Positions 16,100 through 24,479 of a DNA stretch of 50,651 bases are shown here, piece by piece. Within the stretch, counting starts at the first letter, position 1; every line of letters starts with the position of its first letter. Made by a program: the position numbers and the translations under genes. The stretch comes from Candidatus Brevifilum fermentans. Its GTDB lineage: Bacteria > Chloroflexota > Anaerolineae > Anaerolineales > Villigracilaceae. The notes under the pieces are model-generated. The model ran no database searches and was not told the origin of the DNA. It saw nothing but the letters and a program-made list of their open reading frames with translations. The stretch is from the NCBI GenBank assembly GCA_945877125.1, contig CAMCQT010000021.1, positions 1 through 50,651 of the forward strand. The letters are read 5' to 3'.

Positions 16100-16759
16100 A
16101 TGAAGCGAATTTTTAGCCTGATCCTACTCCTCTCTATCTTTTTCCTCGCGGGATGCGGAACATCAGCCACGCCCGCACCTGCTCCCGTTGAAGCAGCCGC
16201 CACCCAGCCGATAATTTTCACAGAATCGCCCGCCATTGTTGTTCCCACCGAAACCGTTGTTGCCCGTCCCACATTGGATGCGGCTTACGAAAACGCCCTC
16301 ACCCCAAGGCTTCTGCTTGGATTAGGCACGCTGAAACTAGCTGAAACTTCTACACCCGTCACCGCCGAACAGGTTCCGCAATTGCTCATGCTCTGGTATG
16401 CATTCGACGCCCTAACCCAACCTGGCACAAGCGCGCAGGCAGATCAGGCAAATGTCGATTCCCTGCTTGCACAAATTGAAGCAGTCCATACCCCTGAGCA
16501 AATCATGGCAATTAACGCCATGCGTCTAACTCAGACAGAACTGGAAACTTGGGCGCAAGTAAATGGAATTGTCGCTTCAAATGGCGGCGGACAGGGACAA
16601 GGGCAAGGCGGTGGCGGCGGCAGTGGCATGTCACCCGAAGCCCGCGCAACCAAACAAGCAGCACAAGGCATGTCGAACCCATCCAGCGGCAGTGAAGGTG
16701 GACTCGCTACAGCCGTTACTAAAGCGGTGCTTGCCTACCTCCAATCCATCCAACCATAA
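16100..16759 (+). CDS. Lipoprotein A of a three-gene paralogous set
   Basis: A 219-residue lipoprotein with signal peptide MKRIFSLILLLSIFFLAGC; the lipobox is LAGC. A short Thr/Pro/Ala linker leads to a helical domain (LTPRLLLGLGTLKLAETS, PQLLMLWYAFDAL, IEAVHTPEQIMAINAM) and then a Gly/Gln-rich linker and a conserved tail (SGMSPEARATKQAAQG). The two downstream genes encode shorter relatives. ATG 16100 follows AAAAGGA. No known domain is recognised. It lies in the MacAB-type operon, so a role outside the membrane with that transporter is inferred. Confidence 0.85.
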   Translation: MKRIFSLILLLSIFFLAGCGTSATPAPAPVEAAATQPIIFTESPAIVVPTETVVARPTLDAAYENALTPRLLLGLGTLKLAETSTPVTAEQVPQLLMLWYAFDALTQPGTSAQADQANVDSLLAQIEAVHTPEQIMAINAMRLTQTELETWAQVNGIVASNGGGQGQGQGGGGGSGMSPEARATKQAAQGMSNPSSGSEGGLATAVTKAVLAYLQSIQP

Positions 16760-16782
16760 TCAACTCTAAAAGGATTTTACAA

Positions 16783-17358
16783 ATGAAACGCATTTTTCTC
16801 TTAACCCTGATTCTCTCAGCCCTACTCCTCGCCTCCTGCTCAGGGACGGCTGCTCCTGCTCCGACAACAGGCGGCGACATCTATGTCAGCTCAAACCTGC
16901 CCGTGGATTACGAAGGCGCATTGGCAGTCCGCAACCAACTGGCGCTTGGAACCCTCCAATTGATCCAAACCGGCTCAGTCATCAGCGCAGAACAAGCGCA
17001 GACTTTGCTTCCGCTGTGGCAGGCGCTTCGCAGTACCCAGCAAGCGGGCGGAACCGCCCAAGCCGAAGTCAGCGCCCTGTTGACTCAGATCGAAGCCGCA
17101 ATGAAACCTGAACAATTACAGTCCATTGCCAGCATGAAGTTGACTTTCACCAACATGCAGGAATGGGCAACCGCCAACGGCATCACGATGGGCAGTGGCG
17201 GCGGCTCACCTGGACAGGGCAGCGGCATGTCGCCCGAAGCACGCGCCACCAAGCAAGCCGCCGAGGGCGTCACCTCCAGCAGCGGTGGAAGCGGAAGCAA
17301 ACTCCCGACCGCATTAATGGACGCAGTCATCGCTTCGTTGGAAGCACAAATTCAGTAA
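16783..17358 (+). CDS. Lipoprotein B of the paralogous set
   Basis: A 191-residue lipoprotein; the signal ends in LLLASC. It shares with lipoprotein A the helical core (NQLALGTLQLIQTG, LLPLWQALRSTQ, IEAAMKPEQLQSIASM) and the tail motif SGMSPEARATKQAAEG after a Gly-rich linker. The core reads like a repeat of amphipathic helices with a conserved LPLWQA block. AAAAGGA precedes ATG 16783, 24 bases after the previous gene. Function unknown; part of the export operon by position. Confidence 0.85.
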   Translation: MKRIFLLTLILSALLLASCSGTAAPAPTTGGDIYVSSNLPVDYEGALAVRNQLALGTLQLIQTGSVISAEQAQTLLPLWQALRSTQQAGGTAQAEVSALLTQIEAAMKPEQLQSIASMKLTFTNMQEWATANGITMGSGGGSPGQGSGMSPEARATKQAAEGVTSSSGGSGSKLPTALMDAVIASLEAQIQ

Positions 17359-17363
17359 AAACA

Positions 17364-17396
17364 AAACCTCCGAGGTCTTAAAGACCTCGGAGGTTT
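17364..17396. repeat. Long perfect hairpin between lipoprotein genes B and C
   Basis: A 16-bp perfect stem (AAACCTCCGAGGTCTT and its inverse) with an almost closed loop. It lacks a T-run and lies inside the operon, just before the ribosome site of lipoprotein C. It may cut expression of the third gene or stabilise the upstream mRNA; it also looks like a mobile intergenic palindrome. Confidence 0.8.
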
Positions 17397-17408
17397 ACGG
17401 AGAACCCC

Positions 17409-17981
17409 ATGAAAAAAAGCATCTTTCGCATCGCCCTCTTTACCCTGCTCGTCGTCAGTTCGGTCTACGCTTGCGCCCCGACGGTCGAAGCAACGCCCAC
17501 CTCGCTGGCATCCGTCTATCTCAGCATCGAATATAGCGACGCGGCAAATGTCCGCAGTCAACTGGCGTATGGCACGCTCAAACTGACCGATGTAACGCCA
17601 GACCAAGCCAAGACCCTGATTCCGCTTTGGCAGGCAGTCATCAGCTTGAGCAGTGACACGACCACCGCCAGCGAGGAACTGACCGCCGTGCAAGATCAGA
17701 TCACCGCCGCAATGACCGAATCACAGTTGCAGGCGATTGCAGGAATGCAAATCACCAACGCGGGCTTGAATGAGTTTTTCGCGCAATATGGCGTCAGCCT
17801 GCCAACTCCCGTGCCTGGCGTAACAAAAGTCCCAGGTTCGGGCAGCGGCAAGACGGAAGAAGAAAAAGCCGCCGCACAAGCCACCGCCGCCGCGTTGGGT
17901 CAAACCACAGGCACGGGTCAATCTGCAAAGACTCTGTTGTTCGAAAAGACAATTGAATACCTGAGTGAGATTAGCCAATAA
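17409..17981 (+). CDS. Lipoprotein C of the paralogous set
   Basis: A 190-residue lipoprotein; the signal ends in VSSVYAC, a looser lipobox than its neighbours. It has the same core as A and B (RSQLAYGTLKLTDVT, LIPLWQAVISL, ITAAMTESQLQAIAGM), then a Pro/Gly linker. Its tail has diverged (KTEEEKAAAQATAAALG instead of SPEARATKQAA). ACGGAGA precedes ATG 17409. Last gene of the operon. Confidence 0.83.
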   Translation: MKKSIFRIALFTLLVVSSVYACAPTVEATPTSLASVYLSIEYSDAANVRSQLAYGTLKLTDVTPDQAKTLIPLWQAVISLSSDTTTASEELTAVQDQITAAMTESQLQAIAGMQITNAGLNEFFAQYGVSLPTPVPGVTKVPGSGSGKTEEEKAAAQATAAALGQTTGTGQSAKTLLFEKTIEYLSEISQ

Positions 17982-17994
17982 AGTCAGACAATTC

Positions 17995-18033
17995 AAAAAA
18001 CTTCCGAAGTCTGTGAGACTTCGGAAGTTTTTT
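17995..18033. terminator. Strong bidirectional terminator
   Basis: An 18-bp perfect stem (AAAAAACTTCCGAAGTCT and inverse) with loop GTG. The A-run and T-run let it serve both the lipoprotein operon and the convergent gene at 18036. Confidence 0.92.
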
Positions 18034-18035
18034 AG

Positions 18036-18608
18036 TTAATCAAACCATTTCTTGTCCAAAGGCGCCCACTCATCGCTTTGCTCGGCGTCGTCCTTCCAGT
18101 TTTCCTTGCCGCTCCATGATTCGATTTGGATGGCATAAACCGATGTGGCACGCAGCTCCTTGTCGGTGATTTCGCGGTATTCCCTGCCAGCCACCATGCC
18201 TGGAAAATATCTGGAGATCAAGCCGTACAATCCGCGCCGCGCTTCATCGGGGTCATCCAAAACGCGGACTGTGCCGAAGACGATCACACTGCGATATTGC
18301 AAGGCAAATTCCATGGCAATGTTCGAGGGCAGGAAATTTCCCATCTCGCTGACTTCCAGACAGACTTTTGGATTCTTCTCGATGCCCGAGCGGATGCGTC
18401 CCGCGATGTTGCCGTGAAAAATCACCTGATGATTTTCCTCATCGAACCAAAACAGGTTGGGATGCAGGAAGGGCTGGTCATCCATGGCGTAGGCAGTGTG
18501 ACCGACCTTTTGCTCGCGCAGAAATGCACGAATCCAATCTTCGTCACGAGTGTGCGCGGGGATGCGTTGAAATGCAGTTGGGGGTTGGTTTTCGTAGTTG
18601 CGGGTCAT
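18036..18608 (-). CDS. Pyridoxamine 5'-phosphate oxidase-fold flavoprotein (NimA-like)
   Basis: A 190-residue soluble protein of the split-barrel flavin-binding fold. Motifs fit the pyridox_oxase_2 group: VGHTAYAMDDQPFLHPNLFWFD, VIFHGNIAGRIRSGIEKNP, VCLEVSEMG and YRSVIVFGTVRVL. Members bind FMN or F420 and include nitroimidazole-resistance proteins; the substrate here cannot be told. ATG 18608 follows GAAGGA; the much longer upstream frame overlaps the next gene and has no homology. It lies 13 bases after the membrane protein gene, so the two are probably co-transcribed. Confidence 0.85.
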   Translation of the reverse strand: MTRNYENQPPTAFQRIPAHTRDEDWIRAFLREQKVGHTAYAMDDQPFLHPNLFWFDEENHQVIFHGNIAGRIRSGIEKNPKVCLEVSEMGNFLPSNIAMEFALQYRSVIVFGTVRVLDDPDEARRGLYGLISRYFPGMVAGREYREITDKELRATSVYAIQIESWSGKENWKDDAEQSDEWAPLDKKWFD

Positions 18609-18621
18609 GTTGTTCCTTCGC

Positions 18622-19203
18622 TTATTGATTATCCACCAGCAGATGTTTGTACCACGTCCACAGGGAGATGTATCCTGCAACGAGCGTTGCGGCAATAAGT
18701 GCCCAGCCCCACCACGCAATGCTTCCCAAAGCCGCGAGCAGAAAATACACGGCAGAAGCAATGGTAATGGCGCCAAGCAAGGCAACTTCAACCGCAGTGA
18801 GATTGGCGATACTGAATGGCTTATCTGTAGGTGGAAGAGTGCCCGCTCTCCATTTGAAAGCAGGCTCAATTTCCTTGTTATGACTAATGTAATATTCCTT
18901 GATTTGATTCATTGCCTGCGCTGATTCATGCCACGCGGCGCGCAGGCGGGCTAGCTGTGCCAGGGTCAATGCGCCCAGAATGGTGAGCACTACAAATAAA
19001 CCCGAAAACGCAAACGAGACATTTTTCAAGTTGCTGGTTGAAAAGATTGCGCTGAGAATAGCCGCCACCAGCGAGCCAACCGAAACAAAATAAAAAGATG
19101 CGACCTTCGAACGATCTTCATTTGCCTGAAATACGGTACTGGCAATATAGTCATATTCGGCTTTTAGAATTTCATCGGCGTTGGGTTTTGGTTTGGGGGG
19201 CAT
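18622..19203 (-). CDS. Four-helix membrane protein, unknown
   Basis: A 193-residue protein with four predicted membrane helices in two pairs (residues ~35-55, 62-85, 133-157, 160-183) and a soluble helical loop between them (LARLRAAWHESAQAMNQIKE). The two-pair layout resembles SLATT-type membrane proteins, but I see no firm family match. ATG 19203 follows CCAAGGAAA; the frame upstream is unsupported. Co-directional with the genes on either side. Confidence 0.75.
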   Translation of the reverse strand: MPPKPKPNADEILKAEYDYIASTVFQANEDRSKVASFYFVSVGSLVAAILSAIFSTSNLKNVSFAFSGLFVVLTILGALTLAQLARLRAAWHESAQAMNQIKEYYISHNKEIEPAFKWRAGTLPPTDKPFSIANLTAVEVALLGAITIASAVYFLLAALGSIAWWGWALIAATLVAGYISLWTWYKHLLVDNQ

Positions 19204-19263
19204 GAAATTTCCTTGGATTATATTTTCACCTTGATGAACGGAGATAAACAAAGATGAAGGCGT

Positions 19264-20526
19264 TTATGCTTCAAATGCCCATTCACCTTGACGCATGACT
19301 GGCTCATGAGAGCCGTCTGGCTTGACGCCGTCAATGTCCATCTTCGGCGAGCCGATCATGAAATCTACGTGGTTGAGGCTGACGTTGCCCCCAGCGGAGA
19401 CAAAATCATCGTCGCTCAACTCCTCTCCACCGGCGAGGGTGAAGCGGTAGGCGCGTCCAATGGCGATGTGACAGGATGCGTTCTCGTCATATAAAGTGTT
19501 GTAGAAAAGATGTCCGCGCTGGGCGATGGGAGAACTGGCGGGCACGAGCGCGACTTCCCCGAGGCGGTGCGAGCCTTCGTCGGTATCCACCAGCTTTTGC
19601 AGCGCGGCTTCGCCCTTCTTCGCGTTGACCTTGACCACGCGTCCGTTTTCAAATGTGACCTGGAAATCTTCGATCAAGGTGCCGCCATAGCTCAATGGGA
19701 ATGTGGATGTCACCACGCCATCGGCGCGGTTTCTGTCGGGCAGGGTGAAGACTTCTTCGGTGGGCATGTTGGCAGTAAATGCCACGCCGTTCTGCGCCAT
19801 CGACTGGGCGCTGATCCATAAATGTCCGTTGGGCAAACCGAGCGTGAAATCTGTGCCAGGCGCGGAGTAATGCAAAGCAGTGTATTGTTTGGACTGCATG
19901 TAGGTTGCGCGCTTGCGTAAGTTGATAATATGCGTTTGCCATGCCGCGACGGGATCTGGCTTGTCGATGCGGCTGGTTTCAAAAATGGCTTTCCATAATT
20001 TTGCCTGCGCTTCATTCGCCGGCAGTTCAGGGAAGATTTTCTTCGCCCACTCCTCACCTGCGGCAGCCACCACACACCAGTTGACGGCGTTAGTCGTGAC
20101 CTTCTCACTGACCTTGCTGAAGTTTTGCAAGTGAGTTTTCTGCATCATGCCCACCACTTCGGAGTCCAACCCGCCGAGCAGGTCTGGGTTTGCGCCTGTG
20201 ATGGAGAGCAGAGCATCGCCGTTCTCGATCATCTTCACAACAGCATCCACCTGCCAGGTGGAATATTCGTCAAAGGAATCACGTGGGGCATATTGGGCAC
20301 GCAGGCGCAACATTTCCTCGTCGCCCCAGATCACATCCACAAATCTTGCGCCGACTGCATAGGCGGCTTTGGCAACTTCGCGCACAAGCGGCGCAAACTG
20401 ATGCGGCACGCCGCGCGTCGCGGCAAGCGTAATGATCAAGCGCTGCCCTGCGCGAATGTTCAAGCCAACTTTCACAATTGCTTCTGCGTATTTGCGTAAC
20501 ATTTCCTGATGGGTTTGGTCAGTCAT
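19264..20526 (-). CDS. Aminopeptidase, M29 (thermophilic metalloprotease) family
   Basis: A 420-residue cytosolic metallo-aminopeptidase related to AmpS/PepS/aminopeptidase T, close to the family length. It removes N-terminal residues from peptides with a two-metal centre. C-terminal family motifs are visible: DEGSHRLGEVALVP, HLFYNTLYDENASCHIAIG and SLNHVDFMIGSPKMDIDG; the Glu, His and Asp residues in these are the expected metal ligands. ATG 20526 has AGAGGTACC just before it; the upstream frame is ignored. Last gene on the minus strand before the divergent restriction-modification genes. Confidence 0.93.
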   Translation of the reverse strand: MTDQTHQEMLRKYAEAIVKVGLNIRAGQRLIITLAATRGVPHQFAPLVREVAKAAYAVGARFVDVIWGDEEMLRLRAQYAPRDSFDEYSTWQVDAVVKMIENGDALLSITGANPDLLGGLDSEVVGMMQKTHLQNFSKVSEKVTTNAVNWCVVAAAGEEWAKKIFPELPANEAQAKLWKAIFETSRIDKPDPVAAWQTHIINLRKRATYMQSKQYTALHYSAPGTDFTLGLPNGHLWISAQSMAQNGVAFTANMPTEEVFTLPDRNRADGVVTSTFPLSYGGTLIEDFQVTFENGRVVKVNAKKGEAALQKLVDTDEGSHRLGEVALVPASSPIAQRGHLFYNTLYDENASCHIAIGRAYRFTLAGGEELSDDDFVSAGGNVSLNHVDFMIGSPKMDIDGVKPDGSHEPVMRQGEWAFEA

Positions 20527-20670
20527 GGTACCTCTGTTAAGAATGAAATTTTGGTCACGCCTGAAATATGACCATAGCGAAAAGAACATTTAGTCAAGTA
20601 TAGCATGGCACTTGAGGGAAAAGGGCGGGTATACTTGCAAAAATTATTCACTAAATCTGAGGGCAATAGG

Positions 20671-21234
20671 ATGCGGTATTTTGTAAATATTCAAACCATA
20701 ATGATCGACGCAAATTTAGTCGTTAAAGCTAAAAACTTCGCCAAACAAGTTACGCCCACCATTGGTTCAGCCGGCAGCGGCTATCGGGATACGAATCAAT
20801 TCAACTTGCAGAAAATTGAAAACGATCATTTCGTGAGCAAGATCGGGGAAGAAGCGGTCAGAATTGTTTTTGAGCAATGCAGTCAGAAAGTTGAAGGTCC
20901 CGATTACCAAATTTATGCAGGGAAACAAAAATCCTGGGATTCAGATTTATATGTGGACGGCTTGGGTCTCGCAGTAAAAACACAGGCAACCGCGTTGGCT
21001 AAAAAATTCGGGTTGTCCTGGACTTTCCAAGCGGGAACTTACCGCAAAGATCCCATTTTGAACAATTCGAATGCCTGGGTCTGTTTTGTTGAATTCAATG
21101 AGGCAACCCATCAATGCAGGGTTTATCCGCCGTATCAAATAAAAGAGTTGACCTTTGGAGAACCCAAACTCGAAAAGTTAAAGGGCAGCAAAAAGGTCGT
21201 TTATGCCGATAGTTTGCCCGCCATAGGAAATTAA
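20671..21234 (+). CDS. Putative type II restriction endonuclease
   Basis: A 187-residue protein of no family I recognise by name. It is placed by context: its stop is 2 bases before a DNA adenine methyltransferase gene. A possible PD-(D/E)xK core is WDSDLYVDGLGLAVKTQ (Asp followed by V-K on the next strand). ATG 20671 is preferred because GAGG lies 9 bases upstream; ATG 20605 and 20701 have no ribosome site. Codon use and base composition are AT-richer than the neighbours, as is the methyltransferase, which suggests joint transfer. Alternatives: a specificity or control protein. Function is inference. Confidence 0.6.
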   Translation: MRYFVNIQTIMIDANLVVKAKNFAKQVTPTIGSAGSGYRDTNQFNLQKIENDHFVSKIGEEAVRIVFEQCSQKVEGPDYQIYAGKQKSWDSDLYVDGLGLAVKTQATALAKKFGLSWTFQAGTYRKDPILNNSNAWVCFVEFNEATHQCRVYPPYQIKELTFGEPKLEKLKGSKKVVYADSLPAIGN

Positions 21235-21236
21235 TA

Positions 21237-22058
21237 ATGAGTATGATTAAAAGTCCCTTGCGATACCCTGGCGGAAAATCCAGGGCGATCGCCAAAATTT
21301 TGGAGAAACTCCCCAAATCCTTTTTGGAATTCCGCGAGCCGTTTGTGGGCGGCGGTTCTGTGTTCGTAGCCATTAAACAAAAATTCCCTGCGGTTGAGGT
21401 CTGGATCAACGACTTAAATTTCGACCTATATTGTTTTTGGAAAATCGCCCAGTCTAATACAAAGGAATTTGCAGGTGAAATTACAAAAATCAAAAATGAA
21501 ACAAAAAATGGCAGAGCGTTGTTTGAGGAATTCAGAAGCAGTCTAAATAATGATCTGTCAGACTTTGAGCGAGCCGTGCGTTTTTTTGTTTTAAATAGAA
21601 TTTCATTTTCCGGCACAGTAGATTCAGGCGGATATTCAGAGGCGGCCTATCACGCAAGGTTTACACATTCGTCAATCAGCCGATTGCTATCACTGGAGAC
21701 TGTGCTTCAAGATGTAAAAATCACCAATCTGGATTATAGGAATGTGATCCATGAGTCAGGAAATAACGTGCTTATTTTCCTCGACCCGCCCTATTTGGCA
21801 GCCACCCAATCTCGGTTATATGGAAAAAATGGCGATTTACACTTGGGTTTTGAACATGCAGAATTTTCCAATGAAATGAAAAAATGCCAGCATAATTGGC
21901 TCATCACTTACGATGATTCAACGGAAATACGTCAAAATTTTTCCTATGCAAATTTATATGAATGGGAACTGCAATACGGAATGAACAATTACAAGCAGGG
22001 GAATGCAGCCAAGGGAAAAGAATTATTTATCACCAATTATTCGGTTGGAGCCGTGTAG
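21237..22058 (+). CDS. DNA adenine N6-methyltransferase, D12 (Dam) class
   Basis: A 273-residue methyltransferase of the alpha group. Motif X is SPLRYPGGKS, motif I FVGGGSVFVA and motif IV DPPYLAATQSR. The later block NWLITYDDSTEIR is common in this family. It methylates adenine using S-adenosylmethionine; the target sequence cannot be read from the protein. It would protect host DNA from the nuclease encoded directly upstream. A second in-frame ATG at 21243 is possible. The gene is AT-rich and converges on the phosphoesterase gene with a 12-base gap. Confidence 0.92.
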   Translation: MSMIKSPLRYPGGKSRAIAKILEKLPKSFLEFREPFVGGGSVFVAIKQKFPAVEVWINDLNFDLYCFWKIAQSNTKEFAGEITKIKNETKNGRALFEEFRSSLNNDLSDFERAVRFFVLNRISFSGTVDSGGYSEAAYHARFTHSSISRLLSLETVLQDVKITNLDYRNVIHESGNNVLIFLDPPYLAATQSRLYGKNGDLHLGFEHAEFSNEMKKCQHNWLITYDDSTEIRQNFSYANLYEWELQYGMNNYKQGNAAKGKELFITNYSVGAV

Positions 22059-22070
22059 CCGTTTGGAATC

Positions 22071-23087
22071 TCACTTCCACGGCGCGGTGATGAGCGGGGT
22101 CTCCGCGTCTGCGGCGTGACCGAGGGCCGGCAAGCCCCATGCCTCGGCAATTGTTTTTAAGATGGAGTAATGCGAATATGGGGTGGCATCTTGAAAATTT
22201 GGCTTCACTTGTGGGGAGATGAAAACCGTAGCAACCCGCCCTCCTGCGGATTCGGGAAGCTCACAGCATGAGTGTTCGCCTTGTCCTTCGTCCCAGGTCA
22301 GGATGATGAGAAAAGGTTCGCCGGAAGATTCCAACACGGGGTAGAGTTTGTCCATTTGTTGTTTAAGCCAGCCATCGGCGAGGTCAAGTTCGCAATCGTG
22401 GGCGGAGTAACAAATATCGGGGGTGATGAAGATGAAGTTGGGCAGGTCGTTTAGGGCGATGTCTGCATCGAGTTGCGTAAGCGGAACTACGCTGTGGGCG
22501 CAGCGTTCGGCATCCAGGCGAATTGGGTCGAAATAGATGAAGGGGTTATGCTTTTGTACGTAGCGCAAAGTACTGCCTACAAAACAGGGTTCGGGCATAT
22601 CGTCTTGATAGGTTTTCCATGTCCGTCCGCTTTGTTCGATGAGATCGGGCAGGCTGGGGGCATTGATAAAACAATCTTCGCAATTGCTGGTAATTCCAAA
22701 AGTATCGCCGCCGATGAGTGAGATGTAATTGGGCAGGCTGGGATGTGTAGTGGCGTAATGCTCTGTGAGCAATGTATACGAATTGGCAAGTAGATTAAAG
22801 TATGCCATTTTTCCGTTACCGATCACTGTGCCGAATTCCTTGTTCTCGAAAATGATAATGACGATGTGAGAAAAGTTCGGTACAAGCGGCAGGGGAATGG
22901 GGGTTGGCTCAAGCGTTGGATTGGATGCAATCTCTGCGGTTGGAACAACAATGGGTGTGGATGTGGGAAATGGCAACGACGTGACCGGCAAAGGCAAAGG
23001 CGTTGACTCTGCCAAAGCGGGCTGACAGGCTGAGGCGAAAAAAGAGGCGAGGGTGGTCATCCAAAAGAGGCGTAAGATAAATTTCAT
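22071..23087 (-). CDS. Phosphoesterase-family lipoprotein (acid phosphatase/phospholipase C-like)
   Basis: A 338-residue lipoprotein with signal MKFILRLFWMTTLASFFASAC and a Thr/Pro linker. The domain matches the PF04185-type phosphoesterases (AcpA and bacterial phospholipase C): IIIFENKEFGTVIGN at the start, HYATTHPSLPNYISLIGGD with the catalytic Thr/Ser region, PNFIFITPDICYSAHDC, and ILTWDEGQGEHSCC for metal binding. It cleaves phosphate esters outside the membrane; the substrate is unknown. ATG 23087 follows AAAAGGATATCA. Confidence 0.87.
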   Translation of the reverse strand: MKFILRLFWMTTLASFFASACQPALAESTPLPLPVTSLPFPTSTPIVVPTAEIASNPTLEPTPIPLPLVPNFSHIVIIIFENKEFGTVIGNGKMAYFNLLANSYTLLTEHYATTHPSLPNYISLIGGDTFGITSNCEDCFINAPSLPDLIEQSGRTWKTYQDDMPEPCFVGSTLRYVQKHNPFIYFDPIRLDAERCAHSVVPLTQLDADIALNDLPNFIFITPDICYSAHDCELDLADGWLKQQMDKLYPVLESSGEPFLIILTWDEGQGEHSCCELPESAGGRVATVFISPQVKPNFQDATPYSHYSILKTIAEAWGLPALGHAADAETPLITAPWK

Positions 23088-23183
23088 ATTGATATCCTTT
23101 TTACAGAAGTCCAAAAGTAAAACTTTTCCACTTCGATTATAAGAGTAAAACCCAAGTGTATCGAAAATGTAATTAAATAATCA

Positions 23184-23212
23184 TTGCTTTGAAAGGTGAT
23201 TTTTGCTACAAT
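23184..23212 (+). promoter_or_regulatory. Sigma-70-type promoter for the sensor kinase
   Basis: TTGCTT at 23184-23189 and TACAAT at 23207-23212, spaced 17 bases. Transcription would start near 23219. Confidence 0.65.
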
Positions 23213-23279
23213 TTCGGGATAGTCCAAATGGGTGAATCCCATAAAACTTCAAAATGATAGAATCAGAGAAACAGGCATT

Positions 23280-24446
23280 ATGACGACCATACGCACCCCC
23301 GCAAAAATTATCCCACGCGCTTTTCCTGGTATCAAGCCGGAAGAAGTGCAGGAGATCATTGTCAATAGCCGAATTACGACCTATCCGCCTGAAACAATAA
23401 TATGCAGAGAAAATGAGATCGAATACGTTTTTTACATGGTGCTCGAAGGAGATTTTGAGGTTACAAAGGTAATCAATAATTCGGAAGTACGGTTACTAAA
23501 ATCTTTGAGCGCGGGTGACTTTTTCGGGGAGATGGCGCTGATCCATAATGCGCCGCGCGCGGCGACTGTAAAATCCAAGACGAATGCGATCATGCTGGAA
23601 CTCGACAAGGATGGGTTCAACCGTGTTTTGAAGCGCAGCCCCAGCGTTGCCATGGCAATGGTGCGAGAGATCAGCAACCGCCTGCGGCAGAACGATCAAA
23701 TGGCAATTGAAGACCTGCGGATGCGCGCCTCTGAACTGGCTGATGCCTACCAAAAACTTGCCGAGCAGGAACTGGTGCGGCGCGAGTTTCTTTCAAACGT
23801 GGCACATGAATTACGCACTCCTTTAATGGTTGCAAGCGGTTATCTGCACGCCATTCAAAAGGGAATGTTTGCAGGCGAGCAACTTAATTCAACAATAAAT
23901 ACGATCTCGCGCAACGTGGATCAGATCACCACACTTGCAAATGATCTTCTTTTCCTGCAAGAGATCGATTTGGTTTTACCGGAATTTCAGCCAGTGGATG
24001 TTATTGCCGTTGTGAACGATGTGATCAATAAATATGAAGCCAAGGCGCAAGCGCGCCAGGTGACCATAAAAGTTAAAGGCGACAGCGGCGTATCCAAAAT
24101 ACGGGGGGATGCACAATCGCTCGAACGTGCCGTGGCGGCCCTGGTGGATAATGCCATCAAATTTAGCGCGTCAGATAGTGAAGTTGAAATTCGCTTCACA
24201 GAACAGGGAAGATACGTTCGCATTTCCGTTGAAGACCACGGCATAGGAATTTCACCTGAGATACGCCCGCGTATCTTTGACAGGTTCTTCCACCTCGACA
24301 AAAACGGAGATCAACTTTACAGCGGACTTGGGATCGGACTTTCAATCACACGCCAGGTGATTCAACAACACCAGGGCGTATTGGATGTTGAAAGCGAAGC
24401 AGATAAGGGAAGCAAGTTCACCATGTCGTTATTGAAGTGGCGATAA
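23280..24446 (+). CDS. Sensor histidine kinase with N-terminal cyclic-nucleotide-binding domain
   Basis: A 388-residue cytosolic kinase with no membrane segment. Residues ~15-130 form a CRP-like cyclic-nucleotide-binding domain; the phosphate-binding cassette reads GDFFGEMALIHNAPRAATV, with the Glu and Arg that contact the nucleotide. A coiled coil (~140-168) leads to HisKA with phospho-acceptor His176 in FLSNVAHELRTPL, then HATPase_c with an N-box near VDNAIKFSA, G1 DHGIGI and G2 GLGIGLSI. It likely phosphorylates a response regulator when cAMP, cGMP or redox state changes. ATG 23280 follows CAGGCA; a GTG at 23232 would give 16 more residues. No regulator is adjacent. Confidence 0.92.
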   Translation: MTTIRTPAKIIPRAFPGIKPEEVQEIIVNSRITTYPPETIICRENEIEYVFYMVLEGDFEVTKVINNSEVRLLKSLSAGDFFGEMALIHNAPRAATVKSKTNAIMLELDKDGFNRVLKRSPSVAMAMVREISNRLRQNDQMAIEDLRMRASELADAYQKLAEQELVRREFLSNVAHELRTPLMVASGYLHAIQKGMFAGEQLNSTINTISRNVDQITTLANDLLFLQEIDLVLPEFQPVDVIAVVNDVINKYEAKAQARQVTIKVKGDSGVSKIRGDAQSLERAVAALVDNAIKFSASDSEVEIRFTEQGRYVRISVEDHGIGISPEIRPRIFDRFFHLDKNGDQLYSGLGIGLSITRQVIQQHQGVLDVESEADKGSKFTMSLLKWR

Positions 24447-24479
24447 TTTTTTAGCTGAAAAAATAATATGGAGAACGTA

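Noticed and set aside
18609-18869. N-terminal extension of the oxidase-fold protein
   Set aside because: It overlaps the membrane protein gene in another frame, has no homology, and ATG 18608 has a good ribosome site.
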